From: Aquabacterium sp.
Lineage (GTDB): Bacteria; Pseudomonadota; Gammaproteobacteria; Burkholderiales; Burkholderiaceae_C
Length of the DNA: 37,107 nucleotides
Assembly (NCBI GenBank): GCA_017994835.1
Contig: JAGOKC010000013.1
Span: forward strand, 1 to 37,107
Reading direction: 5' to 3'
The notes beneath the pieces are model-generated. The model was not told where the DNA came from, made no database searches, and worked only from the letters and a program-made list of their open reading frames with translations. The first letter of the stretch is position 1, and each line of letters starts with the position of its first letter. This document shows, in pieces, positions 16,228-26,366 of this stretch. The position numbers were made by a program, and so were the translations under genes.

Positions 16228-19164
16228 ATGAAGCGCATGTTGATTAACGCCACGCAGCCCGAAGAACGGCGCCTGGCCATTGTTGACGGACAAAAACTGC
16301 TCGACTTCGAAACTGAAATCGAAGGGCGTGAACAACGCAAGGGCAATATCTACAAAGCGGTCGTCACCCGCGTCGAACCCTCCCTGGAAGCCTGTTTCGT
16401 CGATTACGGCGAAGAGCGCCATGGTTTCCTGCCCTTCAAGGAAATCTCGCGCCAGTATTTCAAGGAAGGTGTCGAGATTCGTTCGGCCCGCATTCAGGAC
16501 GTGATCAAGGAAGGCCAGGAACTGCTGGTCCAGGTTGAGAAGGAAGAGCGCGGCAACAAGGGCGCGGCCCTGACCACCTTTGTCTCGCTGGCCGGCCGTT
16601 ACCTGGTGCTGATGCCCAACAACCCCCGTGGCGGTGGCGTGAGCCGTCGCATCGAGGGTGACGAGCGTGAAGAGCTCAAAGAGGCGATGGACCAGCTCGA
16701 ATACCCCAAGGGGATGAGCCTGATCGCCCGCACCGCCGGCATCGGTCGCACCCCGGCCGAGCTGCAGTGGGACCTGAACTACATGCTCAAGCTGTGGACC
16801 GCCATTGACGACGCCTCGGGTGCCGGCAAGGGTGCCTACCTGATCTATCAGGAGTCCTCGCTGGTCATCCGCGCCATCCGCGATTACTTCACCGCCGACA
16901 TCGGCGAGATCCTGATCGACACGGACGACATCTACGAGCAGGCCAAGCAGTTCATGCTGCACGTCATGCCCGACACGGCCAACCGCGTCAAGCGTTACCG
17001 TGACGATGCGGCCCTGTTCGCGCGCTTCCAGATCGAGCACCAGATCGAAACGGCCTTCAGCCGCACGGTGAACCTGCCTTCGGGCGGTGCCATCGTGATC
17101 GACCACACCGAAGCGCTGGTGTCGGTGGACGTGAACTCGGCGCGCGCCACCCGTGGCAGCGACATCGAGGAAACCGCCTTCCGCACCAACCTGGAAGCGG
17201 CCGACGAAATTGCCCGCCAGATGCGCCTGCGCGACCTGGGTGGCCTGATCGTCATGGACTTCATCGACATGGAGGACAGCAAGCACCGCCGCGAGGTGGA
17301 GCAGCGCCTGCGTGACGCCCTGCGCACCGACCGTGCCCGCGTGCAATTCAGCACCATCAGCAAGTTCGGCCTGCTGGAGATGTCGCGTCAGCGTCTGCGC
17401 CCTGCCCTGTCGGAAGGCTCGCACATCACCTGCCCGCGCTGCAACGGCACCGGCCACATCCGTGACACCGAGTCGTCAGCGCTGCAGATCCTGCGCATCA
17501 TCCAGGAAGAGTCCATGAAGGACAACACCGCCGCCGTGCACGTGCAAGTGCCGGTGGAAGTGACCTCCTTCCTGCTGAACGAAAAGCGCACCGAGATCAC
17601 CAAGATCGAGCTCAAGCAACGCGTGACCGTGCTGTTGATCCCCAACAAGCACATCGAAACGCCGAACTACAAGCTCGAGCGCCTGCGCCACGACGATCCA
17701 CGTCTGGAAAACATCCAGACCAGCTACTCGATGATCGAGGAGCCGGACGACGAGGTCGGCATCACCCGTCGCGAGAAGGCCAAGGCCAAGCAGGAGCCCA
17801 TCATCAAGGGTGTGCTGCCTGACCAACCCGCCCCGATGGCCATGCCGCAGCACCAGCCCGTGCTGGAGGCCAATGTGGTGATTCCGCATGTGGTTCACAC
17901 CCCGGTGGTCGCTGCAGCGCCAGAGGCTGCCAAGGGTGGTTTCTTTGGCTGGATCAAGCGCCTGTTTGGCATGGAGAGCACGCCTGAGCTTGCACCGCAA
18001 CCGGTTTTGCCAGCCCCTGTCCCAGCGCCCGCTGAAGAAGCCAAGGAGGGTGGCAAGGGCCAAGGTCGTGGTCGTCGCGATGGTCAGCGTCGCGGCGAGC
18101 GTGCGGAGCGTGGTGAGCGCAATGCCGAGGGTCGTCGTGATCGCCAAAGCGAGCGAGGCGAAAAGGGTGAAGGCCGCACAGGTGGTCGTCGCCCCCCACG
18201 TGAAGATCGCCCAGCGAGTGCCGAGGGTGGTGCAGACACGGCGCGAGCCGATGAAGGTGCCCGCGAGAGCCGCCGCGGCCGTGGTGGCCGAGGTGGTGAA
18301 CGCAACAGCGAGCGCGCACCGATCAATCGCGAAGCCATTGCCGCTGAAGCACAGTCCTTGGCCCTGACAGCCACACCCGACGTCAACGAAGCCGCATCTG
18401 CAGCAGAGACCGAGCGCGAAAATGGCCGTCGCCGTCGCCGTGGCGGTCGGGGTCGCACCGATCGGGAAGAAGCGCCAGCACAGCAGGAGGAGCTGAACAC
18501 CACAGAATCCACGCCCAGCACCGAAGGTGATGCCACCGGCGCGAGCAAGCAGCCCACCCCCGAGGGGGAGGCCGGTGAAGGTGAACGCCGTCGTCGCGGT
18601 GGACGTGATCGCAGTCGTGGTGAACGTGCACCACGGTCCGAGAGCGCAGACGGTGACGCACAGATTGCGCGCACCCATGAGGCTGTGGCCGATGTGGCTG
18701 AGGCAGTGATCGCCCCGGTTGCCCCGGTGACCGTTGAGCCCAGCGCTGCAACCACAGCGGTCGATTCCGTTGAACCGGTTCAGCGTGTCGCCACTGTGGA
18801 TGCGCCGCAGCCTGAAGCTGTGCACAACGACGTGATCGCTCAAACAGTTGAAGCCAGCGTGGCGCAGCCTGTTGAACCAGAGCCCATCGTGGAAGCTGCG
18901 CCTGTCACGGTGGCAGCTCCTTTTGTGCTGCCGATGGCCGATTTGCAAGCCATTGCCGTCCAGGCTGGTCTGCAGTGGGTGAATTCGGATGCTGACAAAA
19001 TTCAGGCTGCCCAGGAAGCGATTGCCAATGAGCCCAAGCCCGTTCACGTACCGCGTGAGCGCAAGGCTCCGGTGGTGCTGGACGAGGGCCCGCTGGTTCT
19101 GGTGGAGACCCGCAAGGATCTGACGAACATGGTGCTGCCTTTCGAGCAAACGCCTGCAGCGTGA
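16228..19164 (+). CDS. rne: Ribonuclease E
   Basis: RNase E is the main endonuclease of mRNA decay and rRNA/tRNA processing and the scaffold of the degradosome. The 978-residue product starts [20 protein letters not shown] behind GGAG at 16219. The N-terminal catalytic half contains the S1 domain (about 35-120), the DNase I-like region with metal-binding Asp301 ([10 protein letters not shown]) and Asp344 (VMDFIDMED), and the zinc-link CPRC (Cys402, Cys405). Next comes an amphipathic [13 protein letters not shown] stretch near residues 570-583, like the membrane-targeting helix of other RNase E proteins. The C-terminal half is low-complexity with several Arg-rich RNA-binding blocks (about 610-820, [10 protein letters not shown] types), then an acidic/Ala/Val-rich part and a conserved-looking tail ([20 protein letters not shown]). 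A long structured leader precedes it. Confidence 0.98.
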   Translation: MKRMLINATQPEERRLAIVDGQKLLDFETEIEGREQRKGNIYKAVVTRVEPSLEACFVDYGEERHGFLPFKEISRQYFKEGVEIRSARIQDVIKEGQELLVQVEKEERGNKGAALTTFVSLAGRYLVLMPNNPRGGGVSRRIEGDEREELKEAMDQLEYPKGMSLIARTAGIGRTPAELQWDLNYMLKLWTAIDDASGAGKGAYLIYQESSLVIRAIRDYFTADIGEILIDTDDIYEQAKQFMLHVMPDTANRVKRYRDDAALFARFQIEHQIETAFSRTVNLPSGGAIVIDHTEALVSVDVNSARATRGSDIEETAFRTNLEAADEIARQMRLRDLGGLIVMDFIDMEDSKHRREVEQRLRDALRTDRARVQFSTISKFGLLEMSRQRLRPALSEGSHITCPRCNGTGHIRDTESSALQILRIIQEESMKDNTAAVHVQVPVEVTSFLLNEKRTEITKIELKQRVTVLLIPNKHIETPNYKLERLRHDDPRLENIQTSYSMIEEPDDEVGITRREKAKAKQEPIIKGVLPDQPAPMAMPQHQPVLEANVVIPHVVHTPVVAAAPEAAKGGFFGWIKRLFGMESTPELAPQPVLPAPVPAPAEEAKEGGKGQGRGRRDGQRRGERAERGERNAEGRRDRQSERGEKGEGRTGGRRPPREDRPASAEGGADTARADEGARESRRGRGGRGGERNSERAPINREAIAAEAQSLALTATPDVNEAASAAETERENGRRRRRGGRGRTDREEAPAQQEELNTTESTPSTEGDATGASKQPTPEGEAGEGERRRRGGRDRSRGERAPRSESADGDAQIARTHEAVADVAEAVIAPVAPVTVEPSAATTAVDSVEPVQRVATVDAPQPEAVHNDVIAQTVEASVAQPVEPEPIVEAAPVTVAAPFVLPMADLQAIAVQAGLQWVNSDADKIQAAQEAIANEPKPVHVPRERKAPVVLDEGPLVLVETRKDLTNMVLPFEQTPAA

Positions 19165-19206
19165 TGCTGTTCTGATCTGTCGGGAACGCGTCCCGGCGCA
19201 CCCACT

Positions 19207-19230
19207 GCCCGGCCTTGTGCCGGGCTTTTT
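19207..19230 (+). terminator. Rho-independent terminator of rne
   Basis: GCCCGGC (19207-19213) pairs perfectly with GCCGGGC (19219-19225) around CTTGT, followed at once by TTTTT, then CG and a second TTTTT. It lies 42 bases after the rne stop. A smaller hairpin CGGGA-ACGCG-TCCCG (19181-19195) precedes it. Confidence 0.93.
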
Positions 19231-19288
19231 CGTTTTTGAAGCGACGAGGATGTTTGCGGCAAAGGGTTTCACCTATTGGACAGATAAC

Positions 19289-19302
19289 TGACGCATACGT
19301 CA
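19289..19302. repeat. Palindrome TGACG-CATA-CGTCA before the acyl-CoA synthetase gene
   Basis: Two perfect five-base arms around CATA end 12 bases upstream of the ATG at 19315. The position would suit a repressor operator for the gene, or a weak hairpin at the ribosome site. No regulator gene is nearby to support it. Confidence 0.25.
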
Positions 19303-19314
19303 ACATGAGGCACC

Positions 19315-21222
19315 ATGATCGAAACCCAAGGAGCCCGTGTGGCGCACTCTCAAGCGAATCCGTCCGATGCCCGGCTCAGACAGCAGGGGTGCCACGCGAC
19401 GGCAGGCTCGGATGTGGACCCCATGGCCGGATTTGTTCCTCCGCCTGTGGTGCTACAGCGCACAGCCAAAAAAATGGGCGATCGCCCCGCCTACTTTGTT
19501 CGGAGCACAGAGCGCTGGGAGAGCACCTCATGGCATGACTATGCCCAACAGGTACGCCTGGCAGCACGCGCATTGATCAGCATGGGTGTGCAACGCGGGG
19601 ATGCGGTGGCCATCCTGAGCTTCAATCGACCAGAATGGGCAGTGACGGCTTTTGCCGCCATGTCGATTGGTGCCAAACCAGCCGGCATTTACTGGACCAG
19701 TTCCATTGAGGACATTGCCTACATCCTCAACCACTCACAAGCCAAGGTGCTGATGGTTGAGAACCACGAGCGTCTGGCCAATGTGCAAGCCTGCATGGAC
19801 CGAACGCCCCATCTGCGCCATGTGGTGATGTTCAAGGCCGACCCGCGCAAATCTGATTTTTCGCTGCCTTTGCTGCCCTGGTCAGGGTTTCTGGCCACCT
19901 CGCAAGCGGTACCCGATGAGGCGCTCGAAGCACAGTTGAAGACGCTGACGCCCGATGACATTGGCACCCTGATCTACACCTCCGGGACCACAGGCCCAGC
20001 CAAGGCAGTCGCGCTCAGTCAAGGGAACCTGTGGTGGATGGCCAAGACCCTGGTTCGCATCTGCCAAGCCGATGAGAATGAGCGGATGATCTCCTACCTG
20101 CCCATGGCGCATGCTGCCGAACAGATGGGCAGCATGCACAACCAGGCCCATGCAGGCTTTCAGCTCTATTACGCCAGCAGCATGGAGTCGCTGGGCGATC
20201 ACCTGAAGGAGGTCAAACCGACGGTGTTTTTCGGTGTGCCACGCGTGTGGGAGAAGATGCAGGCTGCCATCGAAACCAAGCTGGCGGCTGCCACGGGTTT
20301 CAAGGCGCACATGGCACGATGGGCGCTGCGCGTGGGGCGAGCCTGGCATGAGCGTAACCTGGCAGGTCAACCCGCAGGCCCATGGTTGTCCATGCAAAGG
20401 AATCTGGCGAGGCGTCTGATTTACCGTAAGGTCCACGAGGCTCTGGGTTTTCAGCACGCGCGCATTTTGAGCTCAGGCGCGGCCCCCATTGCCCCGGAGA
20501 GCCTGCAATTCTTCACTGGACTGAACCTGGTCGTGCGCGAGCTGTACGGGCAGTCTGAGGTGAGCGGGCCCTCGACGATGAACCTGGACGGCGCAACCCG
20601 CCTGGGCTCGGTCGGCAGATTGATTCCAGGCATGGCGTTGCAGTTGGCCGACGATGGCGAGCTCATGGTGCGCGGCCCCAACGTCTTCAAAGGCTATATG
20701 GGCCAACCTGAAGCAACGGCCGAGACCATGCAGGGCGAATGGCTGCTCACCGGCGACCTGGGGCGGGTGGATGCCGACGGCTACGTTTACATCACCGGTC
20801 GCAAGAAGGATCTGATCATCACCTCGGGAGGCAAGAACATCTCACCGGGCAACATCGAAGCCTCGCTGATGGACACCCACCTGATCGAGCATGCCGTGGT
20901 GTGCGGCGACGGTCACAACTACCTCACTGCCCTGGTGACGCTGGATGCAGTCGCACTGGCAGCGTTTGCCCGCAGCGCCAAGCTGCCAACCACCGCCGAC
21001 CTGCACACGCACCCCACCGTGCTGCAGGAGGTGCAGGCCGAGATCGACCGGGTCAATGCGAAGCTGACTCGGCCGTGTCAAATCCGCAAGTTCTCCATCA
21101 TGCCGACCACCCTCACAGTGGAGAAGGGCGAGTTGACGCCCACCCTCAAGGTCAAGCGCAAGGTGGTGATGGATCGACAACGTGCCTTGATCGACATGAT
21201 GTACGCCAACGGCGGCAACTGA
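19315..21222 (+). CDS. Long-chain acyl-CoA synthetase (AMP-forming)
   Basis: This 635-residue member of the ANL superfamily activates a carboxylic acid, probably a long-chain fatty acid, with ATP and CoA. The P-loop LIYTSGTTGPAKAV (about 222-235), the YGQSEVSGP adenine motif, TGDLGRVDADGYVYITGRKKDLI and the hinge GGKNISPGNIE are visible, and the C-terminal ligase subdomain ends with Lys in KGELTPTLKVKRK. The overall pattern matches bacterial FACL/FadD15-like enzymes with a long N-terminus. The ATG at 19315 is preceded by a purine-rich ATGAGG. The gene stands alone after the rne terminator and converges with nagZ, with 40 bases between the stops. The exact chain-length preference cannot be read. 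Confidence 0.95.
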   Translation: MIETQGARVAHSQANPSDARLRQQGCHATAGSDVDPMAGFVPPPVVLQRTAKKMGDRPAYFVRSTERWESTSWHDYAQQVRLAARALISMGVQRGDAVAILSFNRPEWAVTAFAAMSIGAKPAGIYWTSSIEDIAYILNHSQAKVLMVENHERLANVQACMDRTPHLRHVVMFKADPRKSDFSLPLLPWSGFLATSQAVPDEALEAQLKTLTPDDIGTLIYTSGTTGPAKAVALSQGNLWWMAKTLVRICQADENERMISYLPMAHAAEQMGSMHNQAHAGFQLYYASSMESLGDHLKEVKPTVFFGVPRVWEKMQAAIETKLAAATGFKAHMARWALRVGRAWHERNLAGQPAGPWLSMQRNLARRLIYRKVHEALGFQHARILSSGAAPIAPESLQFFTGLNLVVRELYGQSEVSGPSTMNLDGATRLGSVGRLIPGMALQLADDGELMVRGPNVFKGYMGQPEATAETMQGEWLLTGDLGRVDADGYVYITGRKKDLIITSGGKNISPGNIEASLMDTHLIEHAVVCGDGHNYLTALVTLDAVALAAFARSAKLPTTADLHTHPTVLQEVQAEIDRVNAKLTRPCQIRKFSIMPTTLTVEKGELTPTLKVKRKVVMDRQRALIDMMYANGGN

Positions 21223-21262
21223 GACCGCCATCTTTCTCTGCTGCGGGTCAACCGCCGCACGC

Positions 21263-22396
21263 TCAGCGCGGCAGCTTGGCCAGCGCCTGCTGGTATTGCG
21301 GCAGGTGCATCAACTCGTCCCAGGGGAAGGGAGCGGTCTGAGGCAGCAGGTCAAGGCGGCGTGCCTCGCTGTCGGGGCTCAGCTCCCACTCGCCACGCGC
21401 CAGGGCGTTGGCCAGGCCATCGAGCAACTCGTCCACAGCCTGGCCACCCTTGAGCGACTGGTTGCACAGCAGCACCATGTCGCAGCCGGCATTCAGCGCC
21501 GCCACCGCACCCTGGGTGTGGTTGCCGGCCACGCTGGCACCTTCCATGCTCAAGTCATCGCTGAAGATGGCACCGGTGAAACCCATCTGGCCGCGCAGGA
21601 TGTCCTGCAGCCAACGCGGCGAGAAACCGGCTGGCAGACTGTCCACCTTCGGGTAGATGACGTGGGCTGGCATCACGCTGGTCAGCGAGGTACTCATCCA
21701 CTCGTAGGGTTTGGCATCGTCGGCCAGGATGGCCTTGAGGCTGCGCTTGTCGATCGGCACGTCCACGTGGGAGTCGGCCTTGACGAAGCCGTGCCCCGGG
21801 AAATGCTTGCCGCAGTTGGCCATGCCGCCCAGCAGCAGGCCGTGCATCACGCTCTTGGCCAGCACCGTCACCACGCGCGGGTCGCCGTGAAAGGCACGGT
21901 CACCGATGACGCCGCTCTCGCCCCAGTCCAGGTCCAGCACGGGGGTGAAGGTCAGATCAACCCCGCAGGAGCGCAGCTCGCTGGCCAGCACGTAGCCGCA
22001 GGCCGTGGCCGCATCGGTGGCGCGCAAGGCACCCGTGCCCTCCCCGCCTTTGCCGTCGTTCATCCACATCTCACCCAGGCTGCGCATCTCGGGCACATGG
22101 GTGAAACCGTCGGTCTTGAACCGCTGCACGCGACCGCCTTCGTGGTCCACGCAGATCAACACATCCGGGCGGATGGCCTTGATCTCGGCACACAAGGCCG
22201 TGAGTTGCGAGCGCGAGGCCCAGTTGCGCGCAAACAGGATCAGGCCACCGGTCAAGGGATGCGCCAGGCGCCGACGGTCATCGTCGTTGAGGGTCAGTCC
22301 TTCGATGTCGAGCACCACCGGAGCGTGGGACACGGCCTCGTAATCGTCATGGACGGCCGGTGCGGCGGCGGGCTTGGATCGCTTGGAAGTGCTCAT
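21263..22396 (-). CDS. nagZ: Beta-N-acetylhexosaminidase NagZ
   Basis: NagZ is a family 3 glycoside hydrolase that removes N-acetylglucosamine from 1,6-anhydro-muropeptides in the cytoplasm during peptidoglycan recycling. The 377-residue product shows ICVDHEGGRVQRF, the KHFPGHGFVKADSHVDVP loop (catalytic His/Asp) and SDDLSMEGA (nucleophile Asp). The N-terminal 25 residues are a Lys/Ala extension. The ATG at 22396 overlaps the acpS stop as ATGA. It is the last gene of the long minus-strand block in this window. No terminator is visible in the 40 bases to the convergent acyl-CoA synthetase gene. Confidence 0.97.
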   Translation of the reverse strand: MSTSKRSKPAAAPAVHDDYEAVSHAPVVLDIEGLTLNDDDRRRLAHPLTGGLILFARNWASRSQLTALCAEIKAIRPDVLICVDHEGGRVQRFKTDGFTHVPEMRSLGEMWMNDGKGGEGTGALRATDAATACGYVLASELRSCGVDLTFTPVLDLDWGESGVIGDRAFHGDPRVVTVLAKSVMHGLLLGGMANCGKHFPGHGFVKADSHVDVPIDKRSLKAILADDAKPYEWMSTSLTSVMPAHVIYPKVDSLPAGFSPRWLQDILRGQMGFTGAIFSDDLSMEGASVAGNHTQGAVAALNAGCDMVLLCNQSLKGGQAVDELLDGLANALARGEWELSPDSEARRLDLLPQTAPFPWDELMHLPQYQQALAKLPR

Positions 22397-22797
22397 GTTG
22401 CAGAAGGTAGGAGGTCAATGACCACGAAGGCCAGGGCGTGATCGCCCTCATCGGACAGGGAAAGGTGCGCACACCACGACTGGCTGGCAAACCAGTGGGC
22501 AAGCTCACCGCTGAGTTGGAAATGGGGTCGCCCCCGTTCGTCGCTGACAACTTGGCAATCATGCCAGTTCATGGGATGACGCACCCCCAGGCCAATGGCC
22601 TTGGCAAACGCCTCTTTGGCGGCAAAGCGACTGGCCAGGTATCGCGATGCACGCTGGACATGCGCCTGACGCCGCTCGGCATACACCAACTGCTCGGTCT
22701 CGCCCAGAATGCGCTGGGCAAAGCGTTCACCCAGGCGCACCTCGACCGCCTCGATGCGGCGCACGTCACACAGGTCGGTTCCGATGCCGGCGATCAT
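22393..22797 (-). CDS. acpS: Holo-[acyl-carrier-protein] synthase
   Basis: AcpS transfers 4'-phosphopantetheine from CoA to the Ser of ACP. The 134-residue product begins MIAGIGTDLCDVRRIE and contains RFAAKEAFAKAIG; Asp8 and Glu62 would bind the magnesium ion. The size is normal. It overlaps nagZ by four bases and lies 39 bases after pdxJ. Its substrate, AcpP, is encoded upstream in the same minus-strand block. Confidence 0.97.
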   Translation of the reverse strand: MIAGIGTDLCDVRRIEAVEVRLGERFAQRILGETEQLVYAERRQAHVQRASRYLASRFAAKEAFAKAIGLGVRHPMNWHDCQVVSDERGRPHFQLSGELAHWFASQSWCAHLSLSDEGDHALAFVVIDLLPSAT

Positions 22798-22836
22798 GGT
22801 GTTTGCTGCAGTCTGGTGATGCGAGGCACAGCGTGT

Positions 22837-23652
22837 TCAGACCATCGGAACGCGACGCGCCCGGATGGCTTCGGCCTTGAAATCAGAGATCGCCTGGCGC
22901 AGGCCGACAAACACGGCATGACCCACAAGGGCATGACCGATGTGCAACTCGGCGACCTCGTGCAAAGCCGCGACCAAGGCCGTGCTGCTGACGTGCCCAA
23001 CCTGACCAGGCTCACTTTGCGACAAGGCCAGCCCATGACCCGCGTGCGTACGCAGACCCAGGCTGCGCGCAAATCGCAAACCCTGCTGAAGGCGGGTCAA
23101 TTCGGCCTGCAGCCCCACCTGATCACCATCCCACCAGGCGTGAGCCAAAGGCCCTGTGTGCAGCTCGACGCACGGGGCACCGGCTTGGGCGGCGGCTTCA
23201 ATTTGCATTGGATCCGCACCAATGAACAAAGACACGCGGCAACCCGCCGTGGCCAAGCGCGTGCAGGCGTTCTGTATGCGCTTGAATTGCCCGGCGACAT
23301 CCAGCCCACCCTCGGTGGTCACCTCCTGACGACGCTCAGGTACAAGGCAAACATGCTCTGGTGCCGTGCGCTCGATGATGTCCAGCATCTCGTCGGTCAC
23401 CGCTGCCTCGAAGTTCAGTGGCACGGCGATGGTCTCCTTCAGGCGCACCACATCTTCATCACGAATATGACGGCGATCTTCACGCAGGTGGAAGGTGATG
23501 ATGTCGGCTCCCCCTTCAACGGCCAGCAATGCCGCCGCCACAGGGTCCGGAAAACGCCCACCGCGCGCATTGCGCAAGGTCGCCACATGATCAATGTTGA
23601 CGCCCAACAAAGGCGCGTCCAGAGCAGTCAATTGGGAGCCGGAGAAAGTCAT
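22837..23652 (-). CDS. pdxJ: Pyridoxine 5'-phosphate synthase
   Basis: PdxJ closes the pyridine ring of vitamin B6, joining 1-deoxy-D-xylulose 5-phosphate and 3-amino-2-oxopropyl phosphate. The 271-residue TIM-barrel product has LGVNIDHVATLRNARGG, the ITFHLREDRRHIRDEDV loop with catalytic residues, PERRQEVTTEGGLD, and GHGLALSQSEPG with the C-terminal HIGHALVGHAVFVGL phosphate site. The ATG at 23652 (MTFSGSQLTALDAP) overlaps the recO stop as ATGA; the longer frame upstream lies in recO and is not used. recO-pdxJ-acpS is a usual order. Confidence 0.97.
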   Translation of the reverse strand: MTFSGSQLTALDAPLLGVNIDHVATLRNARGGRFPDPVAAALLAVEGGADIITFHLREDRRHIRDEDVVRLKETIAVPLNFEAAVTDEMLDIIERTAPEHVCLVPERRQEVTTEGGLDVAGQFKRIQNACTRLATAGCRVSLFIGADPMQIEAAAQAGAPCVELHTGPLAHAWWDGDQVGLQAELTRLQQGLRFARSLGLRTHAGHGLALSQSEPGQVGHVSSTALVAALHEVAELHIGHALVGHAVFVGLRQAISDFKAEAIRARRVPMV

Positions 23653-24482
23653 GAGTGTTGGAGTTCCATCATGAGCTGGCGTGTGCGCAGCGTCTGTGAA
23701 CCAAGATGATAGTGAATCAGTGAGCGCAGCACGGTTTTGAGATCGGACAAAGCGGGCATGCACGCCGCCATCAAGGCCGGCACTGCCGTCTGCACCCGCA
23801 AATCGGACATCGCATCCGAAGGGACGGTCAAAGCCTCAGGTTGTGGCAAGGGACGCGACAGCGCGGTTTCCATCTCGGTCAGCACCATCCCATCCATCGC
23901 CACCGGCCCTACCCCGGGTTCGCCCACCCAGCGCGCGGGCAGCACACCCAATTCCGGATGCAACTCGTAGCTCTGCCCGGCCAGAACTGCCTGTCCGGTG
24001 ACGGTTTGCATGGAGAGATCAGGCAGATGTCCAAGCTGACGCAACAGGATCAACTCGAACGCCCGCAACGCCGCCTGCAGGAGGGCAGGATCGGCCATGG
24101 CTTGCAAGGCCTGGCCATAGGCATCAAACAATGCCGGATGAGGGTCGTGACGCACCATCAAGCGCATCAGCAACTCGTTGAGGTAGAAGCCGGGCAGCAA
24201 GGCCGCACCTCCTGGCCAGGCCGGCCCGCCAGCCCACTCGGCCTGGCGCAGCAACCACACCTCAGCATCTTCGGATCGCTTCGCGCCGAAGCTCACCACC
24301 AGGCGCTGAAATGGCATCAACACCGGTCGCAATTGCGAATAGGGTCGCTTGGCCCCCTTCGCAACGGCCACCACCCGGCCGTGGTCGCGCGTGAACAGCT
24401 CCAGAATCAGGCTGGATTCACTCCAGTCGTGACTGTGCAGCACGTACGCGGCAGAACCGGGGCGCGAGGCGGCGCGGGCCAT
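23649..24482 (-). CDS. recO: DNA repair protein RecO
   Basis: RecO helps load RecA onto SSB-coated single-stranded DNA in the RecFOR pathway. The 277-residue product has an N-terminal OB fold (about 10-85, AYVLHSHDWSESSLILELFTRDHGRVVAVAKGAKRP) and a helical C-terminal half with LPGFYLNELLMRLM. The four zinc cysteines of some RecO proteins are not present as a cluster. The ATG at 24482 gives MARAASRPGSAAYVLHSHD. It lies 18 bases after era and overlaps pdxJ by four. Confidence 0.94.
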   Translation of the reverse strand: MARAASRPGSAAYVLHSHDWSESSLILELFTRDHGRVVAVAKGAKRPYSQLRPVLMPFQRLVVSFGAKRSEDAEVWLLRQAEWAGGPAWPGGAALLPGFYLNELLMRLMVRHDPHPALFDAYGQALQAMADPALLQAALRAFELILLRQLGHLPDLSMQTVTGQAVLAGQSYELHPELGVLPARWVGEPGVGPVAMDGMVLTEMETALSRPLPQPEALTVPSDAMSDLRVQTAVPALMAACMPALSDLKTVLRSLIHYHLGSQTLRTRQLMMELQHS

Positions 24483-24500
24483 GGCAGGTGCAGAATGCCT

Positions 24501-25553
24501 TTACTCGTAGCCGTAGGTACGCAGGCGGGCGTCGTCGTCGGCCCAGCCCGAGCGCACCTTCACCCAGATCTCCAGGAAGACCTTGGTGCCGATCAAACGC
24601 TCCAGTTCGGTGCGCGCCTCGGTGCCAATGCGCTTGAGTTTTTCGCCCTTGTCACCAATGATCATGCCCTTGTGCTGATCACGCTCGACGACGATGGTGG
24701 CCGCCACGCGCACCAGGCCGGTGGACTTGGGCTTGCCCGGCAGCGGCGGCTCTTCCTTGTACGAGTCGATGATCACGGTGGAGGTGTAGGGCAGTTCGTC
24801 GCCGGTCAGGCGGAACAGCTTTTCGCGGATCATCTCGCTGACCATGAAGCGGTCGGTGCGGTCGGTGAGCGCCTCGGCGTCGTACCACCAGCCCTGCTCG
24901 GGCAGGTAGCGGCGCACCACATCGGCCAGGCGCTTGGCGTCTTCGTCCTTGGTGGCCGTGAGCGGGATGAACTCGGCAAACGGATGGTGCCCCTGCATGG
25001 TCTGCAGCCAGGGGAACAGGTCTTCACGGCGGTTCACCATGTCGAGCTTGTTGGCGACAAGAATGACAGGCTTGTCCTTGGGCAACAAAGCTAGCACCTG
25101 GGCGTCATCCGGTCCATAGCGGCCGGCTTCGACCAAAAACAGCACCACATCCACGTCCGACAAGGTGGCCTGGACCGTCTTGTTCAGGTTGCGGTTGAGC
25201 GCTGCCGTGCCGCGCACCGTGTGGCGAGTCTGAAAGCCAGGCGTGTCCACGAACACGAACTGCGTGTCGCCATCAGAGCGGATGCCGGTGATGCGATGGC
25301 GCGTGGTCTGGGCCTTGCGCGAAGTGATGGACACTTTCTGTCCCACCAGGGCATTGAGCAGGGTGGACTTGCCCACATTGGGTCGCCCGACAATGGCGAT
25401 CAAACCGCAGCGTTGTGCCGCATCAGAACCTGCTTGAGCGCCATCACCACCTTTGCGCGCCATCGTCAGGTTGGACAACATGGCATCCAACGATGGATTG
25501 AGCGCATCAGGGGCAGCGGGAGCCGACTTGGGTGCAGCGGGTTTCTTGGGCAT
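24501..25553 (-). CDS. era: GTPase Era
   Basis: Era is an essential GTPase that binds the 3' end of 16S rRNA in 30S assembly. The product shows G1 GRPNVGKS (56-63), the TTRHRITGI switch region, DTPGFQT, VANKLD and a C-terminal KH domain (about 250-340, [19 protein letters not shown]). At 350 residues it is about 50 longer than usual because of an Ala/Pro/Lys N-terminal extension before the G domain. I choose the ATG at 25553; a GTG at 25562 would add three residues, and internal ATGs nearer the G domain are also possible. It follows rnc by 27 bases, the usual rnc-era pairing. Confidence 0.96.
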   Translation of the reverse strand: MPKKPAAPKSAPAAPDALNPSLDAMLSNLTMARKGGDGAQAGSDAAQRCGLIAIVGRPNVGKSTLLNALVGQKVSITSRKAQTTRHRITGIRSDGDTQFVFVDTPGFQTRHTVRGTAALNRNLNKTVQATLSDVDVVLFLVEAGRYGPDDAQVLALLPKDKPVILVANKLDMVNRREDLFPWLQTMQGHHPFAEFIPLTATKDEDAKRLADVVRRYLPEQGWWYDAEALTDRTDRFMVSEMIREKLFRLTGDELPYTSTVIIDSYKEEPPLPGKPKSTGLVRVAATIVVERDQHKGMIIGDKGEKLKRIGTEARTELERLIGTKVFLEIWVKVRSGWADDDARLRTYGYE

Positions 25554-25580
25554 GGGGGACACAGTTCTCGGGAAAAAGAT

Positions 25581-26345
25581 TCAGCCCTGTTGGGGCTTAC
25601 GGGATTTTTTGACAACCACCTTGGGTGTCGGCTTACCTGACGGCACGGACCTGAACGGCAGACTCTGCAGGTGCGTCATCAACAACTCGGCAGCCCCTTG
25701 CTCGGCAGCGCGTCGCGAGAGACCTTCAGCACTCATGCTCAGCGACAGCTCGGGCAATTCGCAAGCCACCACAAACGTCTGCTCATGCGCCTTGCCACGC
25801 GTGGCCTCAATGCGATAGGTGGGCACCGCCATCTTGCGCGCCTGCAGCCATTCCTGCAAGGCGGTCTTGGCATCCTTGCGCCAGACCTCCATGGTGGACT
25901 CGGCCACCAGGGGCTCAAAAAGGCGCAGCACCAGATCACGGGCCGCATCGAAACCGGCGTCGAGATAAACCGCGCCAATGATGGCCTCCAGTGCGTCGGC
26001 CAGAATGGACGCACGCTGCGCCCCACCACCCTTGGCCTCGCCCTCACTCAGCCGCATGACTTCAGAGAGATTGAGCTGCAACGCCAGTTGGTGCAAGGTG
26101 TCCTGCCGAACCAGGTGGGCGCGCACGCGGGTCAGATCGCCTTCGTCGCTGCGGTCAAAGCGTCGGTACAACAGTGCCGACACGCCCAGACTCAGCACCG
26201 CATCGCCCAGAAACTCCAGACGCTCGTAGTGGTCGGCCCCGAAGCTCTTGTGGGTAACCGCACGGGAAAGCAGGCTGCCATCGGCAAACACATGCCCGAG
26301 GCGTTGCTGCAATGCCTGCAGGGCAGGTGACAAGAGGCGAGACAT
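25581..26345 (-). CDS. rnc: Ribonuclease III
   Basis: RNase III cleaves double-stranded RNA, processing the 30S rRNA precursor and many mRNAs. The 254-residue product has the signature ERLEFLGDAVL (41-51; Glu44, Asp48), the second metal pair in ADALEAIIGAVYLD (Asp117, Glu120), and a dsRNA-binding domain (about 157-226, DAKTALQEWLQA and the AAEQGAAELLM helix). A basic tail (KVVVKKSRKPQQG) follows. The ATG at 26345 gives MSRLLSPALQALQQRLGHVF. Three perfect hairpins lie in the 99 bases upstream, which may matter because RNase III genes are often self-controlled through leader cleavage. Confidence 0.98.
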   Translation of the reverse strand: MSRLLSPALQALQQRLGHVFADGSLLSRAVTHKSFGADHYERLEFLGDAVLSLGVSALLYRRFDRSDEGDLTRVRAHLVRQDTLHQLALQLNLSEVMRLSEGEAKGGGAQRASILADALEAIIGAVYLDAGFDAARDLVLRLFEPLVAESTMEVWRKDAKTALQEWLQARKMAVPTYRIEATRGKAHEQTFVVACELPELSLSMSAEGLSRRAAEQGAAELLMTHLQSLPFRSVPSGKPTPKVVVKKSRKPQQG

Positions 26346-26366
26346 GTCAGATCACACAAGAAAACA

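Noticed and set aside
18061-18660. Repeated Arg/Gly-rich codons in rne, considered as a DNA repeat array
   Set aside because: The similarity comes from in-frame RNA-binding blocks of RNase E; unit length and spacing are irregular.
17476-19272. Minus-strand open frame of about 600 codons opposite the rne 3' half
   Set aside because: It mirrors the repetitive Arg/Gly/Ala/Glu-rich C-terminus of RNase E and gives a Thr/Ala/Leu-rich artefact.
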